A stretch of 5,130 bases of DNA, taken from Bacillota bacterium. Its GTDB lineage: Bacteria > Bacillota > Sulfobacillia > RBS10-35 > JAJYVN01. The stretch lies in the NCBI GenBank assembly GCA_021827805.1, contig JAKAUG010000435.1:1-5130 (forward strand), read 5' to 3'. Shown piece after piece: positions 4,580-5,130 of the stretch (positions within the stretch are counted from its first letter, which is position 1; every line of letters begins with the position of its first letter). The notes under the pieces were generated by a model, which saw only the letters and a list, made by a program, of their open reading frames with translations, ran no database searches and was not told where the DNA came from. Both the position numbers and the translations under genes were made by a program.

Positions 4580-5130
4580 GCTGGCCGGACGCCGCGGCCA
4601 TCGCCGCCGCCTACGTGCTGGACTGGGCCGTGGGCGATCCCCCGCGCCCAACCCACCCTGTGGTCCTGATCGGCCGCGCCATCACGGCTCTGGAAGCGCG
4701 CCTGCACCCTTGGGCAGAACGTCGTGGGCGCCTTCTGGCCGCAGGCGGCCTGCTCACCCTGGTCGTGGTCGGGGGAACCTGGGCGGTGGCGTGGGTCGTA
4801 CTGGACCTCGCGCGCCGCATGAACCCCTGGCTGGGATGGGCTCTTGAGGTGTGGTGGCTCCAGGTCACCCTGGCCACCCGCGGACTGGCTCAGGCCGCGA
4901 TGGCGGTCGAGCGGCCCACTGCTGCCGGGGATCTGGCCGCGGCACGGGCGGCTCTGCCTGCCCTGGTCGGGCGAGACACCGAGGGCCTGCCGGCCGAGGA
5001 GATCCGGCGCGCGGTCATCGAATCGGTGGCCGAGAACACGTCGGATGCCGTGCTGGCCCCGCTGTTCTGGGCCGCGCTCGGTGGCGCGCCCCTGGCCCTG
5101 GCTTACAAGGCCGTGAACACCCTGGACTCG
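4576..5130 (+). CDS. cbiB: Adenosylcobinamide-phosphate synthase CbiB/CobD, 3' truncated by the window edge
   Basis: The first 185 residues are present, and the frame stays open to the last base. This integral membrane enzyme attaches aminopropanol (or its phosphate) to adenosylcobyric acid, the step before CobU. Family motifs: LDWAVGDP (15-22), HPVVLIGR (27-34), LVGRDT (130-135), ESVAENTSD (149-157) and AYKAVNTLDS (176-185), the last running into the window end. Hydrophobic segments are visible at about 6-19, 53-78 and 86-110, as expected for a multi-pass protein. The family is usually about 300-330 aa, so roughly 60% is here. The GTG start is chosen because the reading frame begins exactly in the GTGA overlap with the cobU stop and gives the canonical N-terminus; a G-rich stretch (4564-4571) four bases upstream may aid initiation. 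The gene is called cobD in Pseudomonas nomenclature, not to be confused with Salmonella CobD. Confidence 0.95.
   Translation, partial: MSWPDAAAIAAAYVLDWAVGDPPRPTHPVVLIGRAITALEARLHPWAERRGRLLAAGGLLTLVVVGGTWAVAWVVLDLARRMNPWLGWALEVWWLQVTLATRGLAQAAMAVERPTAAGDLAAARAALPALVGRDTEGLPAEEIRRAVIESVAENTSDAVLAPLFWAALGGAPLALAYKAVNTLDS

Noticed and set aside
3689..4651. A long minus-strand open frame (about 560 codons in all) that continues upstream of the HAD gene through the antisense of cobU
   Set aside because: The upstream part has no HAD homology, is Arg/Pro/Gly-rich, runs antisense to the full-length conserved cobU, and the HAD gene has its own Shine-Dalgarno at 3695-3702. It is open because of the high-GC codon bias.
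4422..5116. Two + strand open frames overlapping the end of the window (4422-4847 and 4844-5116)
   Set aside because: They are in other frames than CbiB, which has clear family motifs across the same bases and stays open to the window end.

Overview
This is a GC-rich (roughly 70%) bacterial chromosomal window with tightly packed genes. It uses GTG, TTG and ATG starts, strongly prefers G or C at third codon positions, and has clear purine-rich Shine-Dalgarno sequences. A class A penicillin-binding protein shows a peptidoglycan-making bacterium. High GC, strong GGAGG-type ribosome binding sites and an EGA-type variant of the first glycosyltransferase motif would fit a high-GC Gram-positive or related thermophile-rich lineage (Sulfobacillus/Thermaerobacter-like Bacillota, Actinomycetota, Chloroflexota). 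That placement is an impression, not a demonstration.

Layout. Positions 1-201 are a leader with no convincing gene; they hold a perfect 12-bp inverted repeat (64-75 / 139-150). Positions 202-2634 (+) encode a complete 810-aa bifunctional peptidoglycan glycosyltransferase/transpeptidase (PBP1A family). Positions 2635-2959 separate two convergent genes and hold a strong hairpin (2653-2689), the likely end of the PBP transcript. Positions 2960-3688 (-) encode a 242-aa HAD-superfamily hydrolase with a probable TTG start. Positions 3689-3997 are a divergent intergenic region with hairpins, a minus-strand G-quadruplex-type motif and one AT-richer patch. Positions 3998-4579 (+) encode CobU, the bifunctional adenosylcobinamide kinase / guanylyltransferase. 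Positions 4576-5130 (+) hold the first 185 residues of CbiB/CobD (adenosylcobinamide-phosphate synthase), cut by the window edge and overlapping cobU by four bases (GTGA).

How the genes work together. CbiB attaches the aminopropanol arm to the corrin ring, and CobU then phosphorylates and/or activates the product to adenosylcobinamide-GDP. The two genes are therefore consecutive late steps of cobalamin nucleotide-loop assembly and look translationally coupled, so the window ends inside a cobalamin operon. The PBP is an independent cell-envelope gene. The HAD enzyme is divergent from the cobalamin genes and its substrate cannot be told from sequence.

I found no mobile element, CRISPR array, tRNA, rRNA or novel multi-gene system. 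The least ordinary signals are non-coding: a related GCAGATGTG(G)CGTCCC repeat flanking the PBP gene on both sides, the structured PBP leader, and two minus-strand G-run clusters in the intergenic regions.
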